DNA from: an uncultured beta proteobacterium
GTDB lineage: Bacteria > Pseudomonadota > Gammaproteobacteria > Burkholderiales > Burkholderiaceae_C
Length of the DNA: 6,293 bases
Assembly: GCA_903928325.1 (NCBI GenBank)
Contig: CAIYQF010000375.1
Span: 1 to 6,293, forward strand
Direction of reading: 5' to 3'
In this document: piece by piece, positions 1 through 5,652 of the stretch
Position numbering within the stretch: position 1 is the stretch's first letter
How the letters are laid out: the number at the start of each line of letters is the position of its first letter
Translations under genes and position numbers: made by a program
Notes under the pieces: model-generated
The model's database searches: none
Told to the model about the DNA's origin: nothing
Seen by the model: only the letters and a program-made list of their open reading frames with translations

Positions 1-747
1 GAGGATGGCCAGCAGCATCTGCTCCACCGTGGCGCCCGCCGGTTTAAGGGATTTGGCCAGATTCCCGGCAGTTTGACCCGCAGTAATTTCGATTTGCTGG
101 CGTTTTTGGGGCTCTTGGCTGGAATCGCTGGACGATTTTGGCAGCGCTGCGATGGATACTGCATTGGTACCGTCCGTGCCGGTGGTGATAGCGACCGCCA
201 CCGGGGGCGTGGCGCTGCTCACCTTCGCACGGGGATCCTTGACGATGCCGTCCACTTTTTCACTTACCACAACGGGGGCTGCGAGTGGTGCTGCGGCGAT
301 GGTGGGCGAGGGGCTGACGACTTCCTGGTTTTTCGGTGGATCTAACAACAGGCGGTAGGGTCGCACCAGACGCCCAGAGGCCCAGCTTAGTTCTATCGCT
401 AGATCAACGAAGGGCTCGTTGAGAGGGCGGCTGCTGGCGAGTTTGATGTATCGGCTGCCATTGGGACGCAGCAGCATGGATACCTGCATGCCATTGAGAG
501 CCGCGTTGTACTCAAGTCCCATACCCGCAAACGCCGCCGGTGTGGCCAAGGTCGGGCTCACGGCCTTGGCATCTTCGTCGCTCAAGTCGGCAATGTCAAT
601 TTCGGCTGAAAGATTTTGCCCCAAGGCAGACTGCACCCGAATTTTCCCCAGCGACACGGCATTGGCCGACGCAGCGCCCAGACACAACATAGTGGCTACC
701 GCGACGGAAACGCCCGAGCGGCTCCAAAAGTGTTTGTTTGAATTCAT
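1..747 (-). CDS. fimV: FimV family protein, N-terminal part (runs off the left edge)
   Basis: Minus-strand reading frame open from an ATG at 747 to the window edge: 249 residues, no stop. Residues 1-30 are a Sec signal peptide (Lys/Arg N-region, hydrophobic core around VAVATMLCLGAA, AxA cleavage site ANA before VSLGK). Residues 31-138 match the conserved FimV N-terminal domain, with the hallmark segments LGKIRVQSALGQNLSAEIDI, NEPFVDLAIELSWASGRLVR and YRLLLDPP. A Pro/Ala/Ser/Thr-rich linker follows (about 139-217). Residues 219-249 (ITAGQTAGNLAKSLKPAGAT, then VEQMLLAIL) are the start of the LysM-like peptidoglycan-binding motif. In Pseudomonas, FimV is an inner-membrane/periplasmic protein that localises to the pole and supports type IV pilus assembly and twitching; that this copy does so is inferred. 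AGGA (755-758) lies 7 nt before the ATG. The transmembrane segment and acidic TPR C-terminus expected of the family lie outside the window. Confidence 0.93.
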   Translation of the reverse strand, partial: MNSNKHFWSRSGVSVAVATMLCLGAASANAVSLGKIRVQSALGQNLSAEIDIADLSDEDAKAVSPTLATPAAFAGMGLEYNAALNGMQVSMLLRPNGSRYIKLASSRPLNEPFVDLAIELSWASGRLVRPYRLLLDPPKNQEVVSPSPTIAAAPLAAPVVVSEKVDGIVKDPRAKVSSATPPVAVAITTGTDGTNAVSIAALPKSSSDSSQEPQKRQQIEITAGQTAGNLAKSLKPAGATVEQMLLAIL

Positions 748-858
748 TGCTACGTCCTACCTTTCCCTGGATCTGAAAATCGCCCTACGTTCGGTTTCAA
801 GCTAATGACTTTGAACTTCATTGGAGAGCTACCCGGGCACGCCACCGAACTGATTTCC

Positions 859-906
859 ATTTTAATTAGGAATAGCACACTTACGGTGACGAATTTCACA
901 TAATTA
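859..906 (-). promoter_or_regulatory. AT-rich asd–fimV intergenic stretch, possible fimV promoter
   Basis: The 198-bp asd–fimV gap (748-945) contains a block, about 851-908, that is roughly two-thirds A+T, in contrast to the GC-rich genes around it. On the minus strand it holds a TAAAAT hexamer (859-864) and a TGCTATTC extended-minus-10-like string just upstream, but neither has a convincing -35 at standard spacing. The base composition suggests that fimV has its own promoter; the exact elements are not resolved. I see no intrinsic terminator after asd in this gap. Confidence 0.25.
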
Positions 907-945
907 GTGCGGTTGCATGTCCTGCGCGGCACTTGCGGCCCTAGT

Positions 946-2076
946 TTAACCTTGCAAAAGAATGCCTAGCATGCGGCGCAGTGGCTCCGCTGCCCCCCAC
1001 AGCAACTGGTCGCCTACGGTGAATGCGCCCACATATTCCGGCCCCATGGCCAGCTTGCGTACCCGGCCCACGGGAATTGTCATCGTGCCGGTCACCGCCA
1101 CGGGGGTCAGGTCGCGAATGCTTGCTTCTCGCGTGTTGGGGACTACTTTGACCCATGCGTTGTCGGCGGCGATCATGGCCTCGATGTCGGCCACTGGAAC
1201 GTCTTTCTTTAGCTTGAAAGTCAGCGCCTGGCTGTGGCAACGCATCGCACCAATGCGCACGCAAAAACCGTCGACCGGGGTTTCCCGCGAACCAAAGGCT
1301 GGGCCCTGGCCCAGAATCTTGTTGGTCTCGGCCATGCCTTTCCATTCCTCTTTGGACATACCGTTGCCCAAATCCTTGTCGATCCAGGGGATCAGCGAGC
1401 CGCCCAGCGGCACGCCAAAGTTGGCTGTTTCCGTGGCGCTTAAGGCGCGCTGCTTGGCAGACACCAAGCGGTCAATCTCCAAAATAGAGCTTTTCGGGTC
1501 GTCTAACAGCGCTTTGACTTCCGCGTTCAGCGTGCCGAACTGTGTCAGCAACTCGCGCATATGCTGCGCTCCACCGCCCGAGGCTGCCTGGTAGGTCTGC
1601 GTGCTCATCCACTCGACCAAGCCGGCTTTGTAGAGAGCGCCCACGCCCATCAGCATGCAGCTTACGGTGCAATTGCCGCCGATCCAATTTTTCCCGCCAC
1701 CGGCCATGGCCCTTTGGATGACGGGCAGATTGACCGGGTCGAGGATGATGATTGCGTCTTTTTCCATGCGCAGGGTGCTTGCTGCGTCAATCCAGTGGCC
1801 ATTCCAGCCGGCAGCGCGCAGCTTGGGGAAAACTTCGGTGGTGTAGTCACCACCCTGGGCGCTGATGATGATGTCGCAGCGCTTGAGCGTCTCAATATGG
1901 AAAGCGTCTTGTAGCGTGGTTTCGTTCTTGGCCAGGGGCGGGGCCTTGCCCCCGGAATTTGACGTGGAGAAAAACAAGGGCTCAATCAGGTCGAAGTCTC
2001 CTTCGGTCTGCATGCGGTCCATCAACACCGAGCCGACCATGCCGCGCCAGCCCACCAATCCTACTAACTTGCTCAT
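946..2076 (-). CDS. asd: Aspartate-semialdehyde dehydrogenase
   Basis: Complete 376-residue protein that makes L-aspartate-4-semialdehyde by NADPH-dependent reduction of aspartyl phosphate. This is the common step toward lysine/diaminopimelate, threonine, methionine and isoleucine, and acts in the cytosol. The N-terminal Rossmann motif is VGLVGWRGMVGSVLMDRM (about 5-22). The catalytic cysteine is C136 in GGNCTVSCMLM. Q163 in TYQAASGGGAQHM, R274 and the catalytic His H281 in RIGAMRCHSQA are all present. Length and motifs fit the Gram-negative type Asd of E. coli (about 367 aa). The start is supported by AAAGGG (2084-2089), 7 nt before the ATG. It lies 287 bp downstream of leuB in the same direction; that gap carries a possible leader ORF and internal promoter, so asd may be transcribed separately from leuCDB. 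C140, four residues after C136, replaces the leucine of the E. coli enzyme; this probably has no catalytic role. Confidence 0.98.
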   Translation of the reverse strand: MSKLVGLVGWRGMVGSVLMDRMQTEGDFDLIEPLFFSTSNSGGKAPPLAKNETTLQDAFHIETLKRCDIIISAQGGDYTTEVFPKLRAAGWNGHWIDAASTLRMEKDAIIILDPVNLPVIQRAMAGGGKNWIGGNCTVSCMLMGVGALYKAGLVEWMSTQTYQAASGGGAQHMRELLTQFGTLNAEVKALLDDPKSSILEIDRLVSAKQRALSATETANFGVPLGGSLIPWIDKDLGNGMSKEEWKGMAETNKILGQGPAFGSRETPVDGFCVRIGAMRCHSQALTFKLKKDVPVADIEAMIAADNAWVKVVPNTREASIRDLTPVAVTGTMTIPVGRVRKLAMGPEYVGAFTVGDQLLWGAAEPLRRMLGILLQG

Positions 2077-2105
2077 TTCAACGCCCTTTCAGTTTTAAAA
2101 CATGC

Positions 2106-2157
2106 CCAGACCTGGCTGTTTGCCCGGCTCGTCTGGCCGGGGGGCGCACGACGAACC
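2106..2157 (-). promoter_or_regulatory. Mutually exclusive RNA stems in the asd 5' leader
   Basis: Three complementary pairings can be drawn on the transcript strand between the small ORF and the asd ribosome binding site. Stem A:C pairs GGTTCGTC (2150-2157) with GACGAGCC (2126-2133), 8 bp with one G-U. Stem B:C pairs CCCGGC (2136-2141) with GCCGGG (2123-2128) across a 7-nt loop. Stem B:D pairs CCAGAC (2131-2136) with GTCTGG (2106-2111). A:C and B:C compete for 2126-2128, and B:D competes with both. D is followed by GCATGTTTT, a T-run of only four. Competing stems suit an attenuator or a translational switch, but no canonical terminator is formed, and GC-rich DNA yields such pairings by chance. 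Confidence 0.3.
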
Positions 2158-2166
2158 GGAGCTGGA

Positions 2167-2268
2167 TCAGCCCTTAATGGTCGTGGTTTTGGAAGTGTTT
2201 GCACGCGCACCGCCATCTGCCGAAATGGCGGTGGCGCAGTTCAAGGTGAACGGGTGGGCGTAAAACAT
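2167..2268 (-). CDS. Putative 33-aa leader peptide rich in Thr/Lys/Ile, upstream of asd
   Basis: A short minus-strand ORF from ATG (2268) to TGA (2167-2169) in the leuB–asd gap, encoding 33 residues that begin MFYAHPFTLNCATAIS and end ANTSKTTTIKG. The tail, encoded at 2170-2202, has four Thr codons (ACT, ACC, ACG, ACC), two Lys (AAA, AAG) and one Ile (ATT) within 11 codons. Threonine, lysine and isoleucine all derive from the aspartate semialdehyde made by the next gene, asd. A run of end-product codons ending shortly before alternative stems is the pattern of known leader peptides such as the E. coli thr leader. There is no Shine-Dalgarno sequence. However, a TACAAT box ends 7 nt before the ATG, so translation could be from a leaderless mRNA. 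I do not recognise the peptide from any family. It could be a chance ORF; the gap's other frames were not systematically scored. Confidence 0.35.
   Translation of the reverse strand: MFYAHPFTLNCATAISADGGARANTSKTTTIKG
2205..2237 (-). other. Stem-loop inside the small leader ORF
   Basis: Perfect inverted repeat with arms CACCGCCAT and ATGGCGGTG (2208-2216 and 2225-2233), 9 bp, and an 8-nt loop. It extends to 12 bp with GCGC/GCGC if position 2233 is bulged. No T-run follows on either strand, so it is not an intrinsic terminator. It lies within codons of the putative leader peptide, where a translating ribosome would melt it, and it ends a few codons before the Thr/Lys/Ile run. It could serve as a pause hairpin or be incidental. 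Confidence 0.5.
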
Positions 2269-2275
2269 GGCAGGT

Positions 2276-2281
2276 ATTGTA
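2276..2281 (-). promoter_or_regulatory. Candidate -10 box for an internal asd promoter
   Basis: TACAAT on the minus strand matches the sigma-70 consensus TATAAT at 5 of 6 positions. Only 7 nt separate it from the ATG at 2268, so transcription would begin at or next to that A and give a leaderless message for the small ORF. The -35 region is poor: GGCGAG at 17-nt spacing does not resemble TTGACA, so an activator or a weak promoter would be implied. It would let asd be transcribed independently of leuCDB. Confidence 0.3.
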
Positions 2282-2363
2282 ACGAGACGGATTGGTGGCT
2301 CGCCTACGCGCCCGCGGACCGGTCTTACGCTGAGTGGCGTTCGGTTCGATCCGGGCTTTTTTC

Positions 2364-3434
2364 CTACGCCAGCGCCTTCACTACAGCATCCCCCATCTCG
2401 CGCGTGCCGACTTTGGTGGTGCCAGCGCTGTAAATATCGGGGGTGCGCAAGCCTTGGCTGAGCACGGCGTCCACAGCGGCTTCGATGCGGGCTGCGGCTT
2501 CGGGTTGGTTCAGACTGAAGCGCAGCATCATGGCCGCGCTCAGGATGGTGGCCAACGGGTTGGCCACGCCTTTGCCCGCTATGTCGGGCGCACTGCCGTG
2601 GCTTGGCTCGTACAGGCCCTGGTTTTTGGCGTTCAGGCTGGCCGAGGGCAGCATGCCTATGCTCCCCGTAAGCATGGCGGCGGCATCAGACAGGATGTCG
2701 CCAAACATATTGCCGGTGACCACCACGTCAAACTTCTTGGGCGCTTTGACGAGCTGCATGGCGGCGTTGTCCACGTACATGTGGTCCAGCGCCACGTCGG
2801 GGTATTGCAGGCCCACCTCGGAAACCACGTCTTTCCAGAGCTGGAAGGTTTCCAGCACATTGGCCTTGTCCACGCTGGTCACGCGCTTGCTGCGCTTTTG
2901 GGCCGCTTGGAAGGCCACGTGGGCGATGCGCTCGATCTCGGGGCGCGAGTAGCGCATGGTGTCAAAAGCTTCCTCGCTGCCAGGGAAATGCCCGTCGGTG
3001 GCGATGCGACGGCCGCGTGGCTGTCCAAAGTAAATGTCGCCGGTCAGCTCGCGAATGATCAAAATGTCCAGGCCAGCCACCAGCTCGGGCTTGAGGCTGG
3101 ACGCGTCGGTGAGTTGCTTGTAGCAAATCGCCGGGCGAAAGTTGGCAAACAGGCCCATGTGTTTGCGCAGGCCCAAAATAGCCTGCTCGGGCCGCAGAGG
3201 TCGGTCCAGTGTGTCATATTTCCAATCACCCACTGCGCCAAACAGCACGGCGTCGGAGTCCATCGCCAGCTTCAGCGTGGACTCGGGCAGTGGGTGGCCG
3301 TGGGCCTCAAACGCGGCGCCGCCGACCAGGGCGGTTTCCAGCGTCAGGTCCAGGTCCAAAACCTTCAAGACCTTGACGGCCTCGGCCACGATTTCGGTAC
3401 CAATGCCGTCACCCGGCAAAACTGCAATTTTCAT
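2364..3434 (-). CDS. leuB: 3-isopropylmalate dehydrogenase
   Basis: Complete 356-residue enzyme, the usual family length. It oxidises and decarboxylates (2R,3S)-3-isopropylmalate to 4-methyl-2-oxopentanoate using NAD+, the last pathway-specific step before transamination to leucine; cytosolic homodimer. The N-terminus MKIAVLPGDGIGTEIV is the family signature. Substrate-binding arginines are R90 (LGLRKHMGLFANFRP), R100 and R128. Y135 (TGDIYFG) and K190 (SVDKANVLE) are the catalytic pair. Metal-binding aspartates are D222 (YVDNAAMQLV), D246 and D250 (GNMFGDILSD). HGSAPDIAGKGVANP (279-293) is the adenosine-binding loop, with Asp284 typical of NAD rather than NADP specificity. AAGGA (3439-3443) lies 4 nt before the ATG. 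Its start is 38 nt after the leuD stop, consistent with one leuCDB operon. No terminator is visible immediately downstream. Confidence 0.98.
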   Translation of the reverse strand: MKIAVLPGDGIGTEIVAEAVKVLKVLDLDLTLETALVGGAAFEAHGHPLPESTLKLAMDSDAVLFGAVGDWKYDTLDRPLRPEQAILGLRKHMGLFANFRPAICYKQLTDASSLKPELVAGLDILIIRELTGDIYFGQPRGRRIATDGHFPGSEEAFDTMRYSRPEIERIAHVAFQAAQKRSKRVTSVDKANVLETFQLWKDVVSEVGLQYPDVALDHMYVDNAAMQLVKAPKKFDVVVTGNMFGDILSDAAAMLTGSIGMLPSASLNAKNQGLYEPSHGSAPDIAGKGVANPLATILSAAMMLRFSLNQPEAAARIEAAVDAVLSQGLRTPDIYSAGTTKVGTREMGDAVVKALA

Positions 3435-3472
3435 GGGGTCCTTGGGGAGCTAAATAAGAGTAAAAGTTAAGA

Positions 3473-4123
3473 CTAGGCCACCATGGAGCGGGCCAGCCAA
3501 GGCTTTTGCGCCAGGCGTTGGGCTTCAAAGGCGCGGATCTTGTCTGCCTGGCGCAGGGTCAAACCAATGTCGTCAAAGCCGTTTTGCAGGCAAAACTTGC
3601 GAAACGCCTGCACTTCAAACGGAATTTCCTCGCCTTGGGGGCGCACGATCACCTGTCGCTCCAGGTCAACCGTCAGCGCAAAGCCCGGAAAAGCCAGTGC
3701 TTCGTTGAACAATTGGTCCACGGTAGCTTCAGGTAAAACGATGGGTAGCAGGCCGTTCTTGAAGCTGTTGTTGAAAAAGATGTCGGCAAAACTGGGCGCA
3801 ATGATGGCGCGAAAACCGTATTGGTCGAGTGCCCAGGGCGCGTGCTCGCGCGAGGAACCGCAGCCAAAGTTTTTGCGCGCCAGCAAGATAGATGCGCCTT
3901 GGTACCGCGGCTGGTTGAGCACAAAGTTGGGGTTGGGCTTGCGGGTGGCCGGATCCTGGCCAGGCTCGCCGTGGTCCAGGTAGCGCCATTCGTCAAACAG
4001 GTTGGGGCCAAAACCGGTTTTGCGGATGGATTTGAGGAATTGCTTGGGGATGATGGCGTCGGTATCGACGTTTTCCCGGTCCATGGGCGCGACCAGCCCT
4101 TTGTGCAGATTGAATTTTTGCAT
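3473..4123 (-). CDS. leuD: 3-isopropylmalate dehydratase small subunit
   Basis: Small (swivel-domain) subunit of isopropylmalate isomerase, 216 residues from the ATG at 4123. With LeuC it interconverts 2- and 3-isopropylmalate through an isopropylmaleate intermediate. Recognisable segments: NVDTDAIIPKQFLKSI (18-33), NFGCGSSREHAPWAL (85-99, the substrate-binding loop), FNNSFKNGLLPIVL (117-130) and the C-terminal NGFDDIGLTL (181-190). A TTG two codons upstream (4129) is in frame, but it would sit only 3 nt from the Shine-Dalgarno AAGGG, whereas the ATG is 9 nt away, so the ATG is preferred. Only 12 nt separate it from the leuC stop, and its ribosome binding site overlaps that stop codon, which suggests translational coupling and matched subunit output. 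No entericidin-like small gene, which I recall from some relatives, fits between leuC and leuD. Confidence 0.97.
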   Translation of the reverse strand: MQKFNLHKGLVAPMDRENVDTDAIIPKQFLKSIRKTGFGPNLFDEWRYLDHGEPGQDPATRKPNPNFVLNQPRYQGASILLARKNFGCGSSREHAPWALDQYGFRAIIAPSFADIFFNNSFKNGLLPIVLPEATVDQLFNEALAFPGFALTVDLERQVIVRPQGEEIPFEVQAFRKFCLQNGFDDIGLTLRQADKIRAFEAQRLAQKPWLARSMVA

Positions 4124-4132
4124 GGTCAAAAG

Positions 4133-4138
4133 CCCTTA
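4133..4138 (-). promoter_or_regulatory. leuD ribosome binding site overlapping the leuC stop
   Basis: The minus strand reads TAAGGG here: the TAA (4136-4138) terminates leuC and AAGGG is the Shine-Dalgarno core for leuD, 9 nt from the ATG at 4123. This placement favours ATG over the upstream in-frame TTG as the leuD start and suggests coupled translation of the two isomerase subunits. Confidence 0.75.
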
Positions 4139-5557
4139 GACGAATTTACGCACGTCCACAAAGTGTCCGTGGATGGCGGCGGCGGCAGCCATGGCCGGGC
4201 TGACCAAATGGGTGCGACCACCCGCGCCTTGGCGGCCTTCGAAATTGCGGTTGCTGGTGGAGGCGCATCGTTCGCCTGGCTCCAGCCGGTCGGCGTTCAT
4301 GGCCAGGCACATGGAGCAACCGGGTTCGCGCCACTCAAAACCGGCGGCGACAAAAATTTTATCCAGACCTTCGCGCTCGGCTTGTTCCTTGACCAAACCC
4401 GAGCCGGGTACGACTAGCGCCAGGCGCACGTTTTTCGCCACTTTTTGCCCCAGTTTTTGCACCAGCGCGGCAGCTTCACGCATGTCTTCAATACGGCTGT
4501 TGGTGCAGGAGCCGATGAACACCTTGTCGACAAAAATGTCGTTCAGCGGTTTGCCGGGCGCCAGGCCCATGTAGGTCAGGGCGCGCTCAATGGCGCCGCG
4601 CTTGTTGCTGTCTTTTTCTTTGTCCGGGTCCGGTACGCGGTCCTCGATGGACAAAACCATCTCGGGCGAGGTGCCCCAGGTTACCTGGGGCAAGATGTCT
4701 TCAGCGCCCAAGGCTACCACGGCGTCAAACCGGGCATCGGCATCCGAGTGCAGGGTTTTCCAATAGGCCACCGCCTGGTCCCATTCCAAACCGGTGGGCG
4801 AGAGCGGGCGGCCTTTGACGTAGTCCATAGTTTTGTCGTCCACTGCCACCAAACCGGCACGCGCACCGCCTTCAATGGCCATGTTGCACAAGGTCATGCG
4901 GCCTTCCATGCTCAAACCGCGTATGGCGGAGCCGGCAAATTCAATCGTATAACCGGTGCCCCCCGCAGTGCCGATCTTGCCGATGATGGCCAGCACCACG
5001 TCTTTACCGGTCACACCCCTGGCCAATTGGCCCTCGACTTTGATCAGCATGTTTTTGGCTTTTTTGGCCAGCAGGGTCTGCGTGGCCATCACGTGCTCGA
5101 CCTCGGAGGTGCCGATGCCATGGGCCAGCGCGCCGAATGCGCCATGCGTAGAGGTGTGGCTGTCGCCACAGACCACCGTCATACCGGGCAGGGTGGCGCC
5201 GCTTTCCGGGCCGATGACGTGCACGATGCCCTGGCGCTTGGACATAAAGGGGAAAAACGCCGCAGAGCCGAACTCGGCGATATTGGTGTTGAGGGTGGTG
5301 ATTTGCTCTTTGCTCACCGGGTCGGTAATGCCGTCGTAGCCCAATTCCCAACCTGTGGTGGGTGTGTTGTGGTCGGCGGTGGCGACGATGGAGCTCACCC
5401 GCCAGACCTTGCGCCCGGCCTCACGCAGGCCTTCAAAGGCCTGGGGGCTGGTGACTTCATGCACCAAGTGGCGGTCTATGTAGAGGATGGCGGTGCCGTC
5501 TTCTTCGGTGTGGACGACGTGTTCGTCCCAAATCTTGTCGTACAGGGTGCGGCCCAT
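4136..5557 (-). CDS. leuC: 3-isopropylmalate dehydratase large subunit
   Basis: Large, [4Fe-4S]-bearing subunit of isopropylmalate isomerase, aconitase family; 473 residues, close to the usual 466-475. The start MGRTLYDKIWDEHVV is canonical for LeuC and is preceded by AAGGA (5564-5568) with 6-nt spacing; the frame stays open upstream to 5605 but that extension (MRVHRHKI...) is not family-like. Cluster ligands are C351 in FIGSCTNSRIEDM and C414 and C417 in GCSMCLAMN. Other conserved blocks: ATADHNTPT (59-67), VVCGDSHTSTHGAFGALAHG (128-147) and SNRNFEGRQG (435-444). It is the first gene of leuCDB, with its own candidate promoter downstream of the gltA terminator. The short predicted 5' UTR (about 20 nt) leaves no room for a leucine leader peptide. 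leuA is not in the window. Confidence 0.98.
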   Translation of the reverse strand: MGRTLYDKIWDEHVVHTEEDGTAILYIDRHLVHEVTSPQAFEGLREAGRKVWRVSSIVATADHNTPTTGWELGYDGITDPVSKEQITTLNTNIAEFGSAAFFPFMSKRQGIVHVIGPESGATLPGMTVVCGDSHTSTHGAFGALAHGIGTSEVEHVMATQTLLAKKAKNMLIKVEGQLARGVTGKDVVLAIIGKIGTAGGTGYTIEFAGSAIRGLSMEGRMTLCNMAIEGGARAGLVAVDDKTMDYVKGRPLSPTGLEWDQAVAYWKTLHSDADARFDAVVALGAEDILPQVTWGTSPEMVLSIEDRVPDPDKEKDSNKRGAIERALTYMGLAPGKPLNDIFVDKVFIGSCTNSRIEDMREAAALVQKLGQKVAKNVRLALVVPGSGLVKEQAEREGLDKIFVAAGFEWREPGCSMCLAMNADRLEPGERCASTSNRNFEGRQGAGGRTHLVSPAMAAAAAIHGHFVDVRKFV

Positions 5558-5582
5558 GAGAGTTCCTTGTGTGCGGGCGACG

Positions 5583-5610
5583 ATTTTATGCCGATGGACC
5601 CGCATGAAAA
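5583..5610 (-). promoter_or_regulatory. Candidate sigma-70 promoter of leuCDB
   Basis: On the minus strand, TTTTCA (5605-5610; 4 of 6 matches to TTGACA) and TAAAAT (5583-5588; 5 of 6 matches to TATAAT) are separated by 16 nt. Transcription would start near 5576, about 20 nt before the leuC ATG. The -35 hexamer lies in the T-run of the gltA terminator, so terminator and promoter share bases. The position, between a terminator and the first gene of an operon, supports it. Confidence 0.45.
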
Positions 5611-5632
5611 ATGCCCCGCAAAGCGGGGCATT
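5607..5632 (-). terminator. Rho-independent terminator of gltA
   Basis: Perfect 10-bp inverted repeat AATGCCCCGC / GCGGGGCATT (5610-5619 and 5623-5632) with a 3-nt loop. On the minus strand it is followed by T residues that make a run of five with the end of the stem, then C. It begins 20 nt after the gltA stop codon, the classic position and form of an intrinsic terminator. No T-run follows on the plus strand, so it acts in the gltA direction. Confidence 0.93.
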
Positions 5633-5652
5633 GGCGTGAAACCGCAGCGCGC

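Noticed and set aside
73..358. Two short plus-strand ORFs at the left end
   Set aside because: Both are antisense to fimV, whose signal peptide, FimV domain and LysM-like motif are clear in the minus-strand frame.
750..932. 60-codon minus-strand ORF ending 2 nt before the fimV ATG
   Set aside because: It starts with GTG and has only a weak AGGG upstream. Its codon use shows no clear bias, it crosses the AT-rich promoter-like stretch, and the peptide matches nothing I know. The proximity to fimV could suggest coupling, but the evidence is too thin.
962..1594. 210-codon plus-strand ORF antisense to asd
   Set aside because: It lies wholly within asd, which is complete with catalytic residues. 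The antisense product has no recognisable motif.
2092..2101. Palindrome GTTTTAAAAC just upstream of asd
   Set aside because: A 10-bp AT-rich perfect palindrome cannot form a stable hairpin with a proper loop. It is too short and simple to call an operator without comparative data.
2334..3470. 378-codon plus-strand ORF antisense to leuB
   Set aside because: It overlaps the unambiguous leuB almost entirely. Its translation is rich in His, Gly, Val and Ala without any family signature, the usual antisense shadow of a GC-rich gene.
5558..5605. N-terminal extension of leuC to 5605
   Set aside because: The added residues (MRVHRHKIVARTQGTL) are not LeuC-like. The region carries the -10 box and the leuC Shine-Dalgarno sequence, and MGRTLYDKIW is the standard LeuC start.
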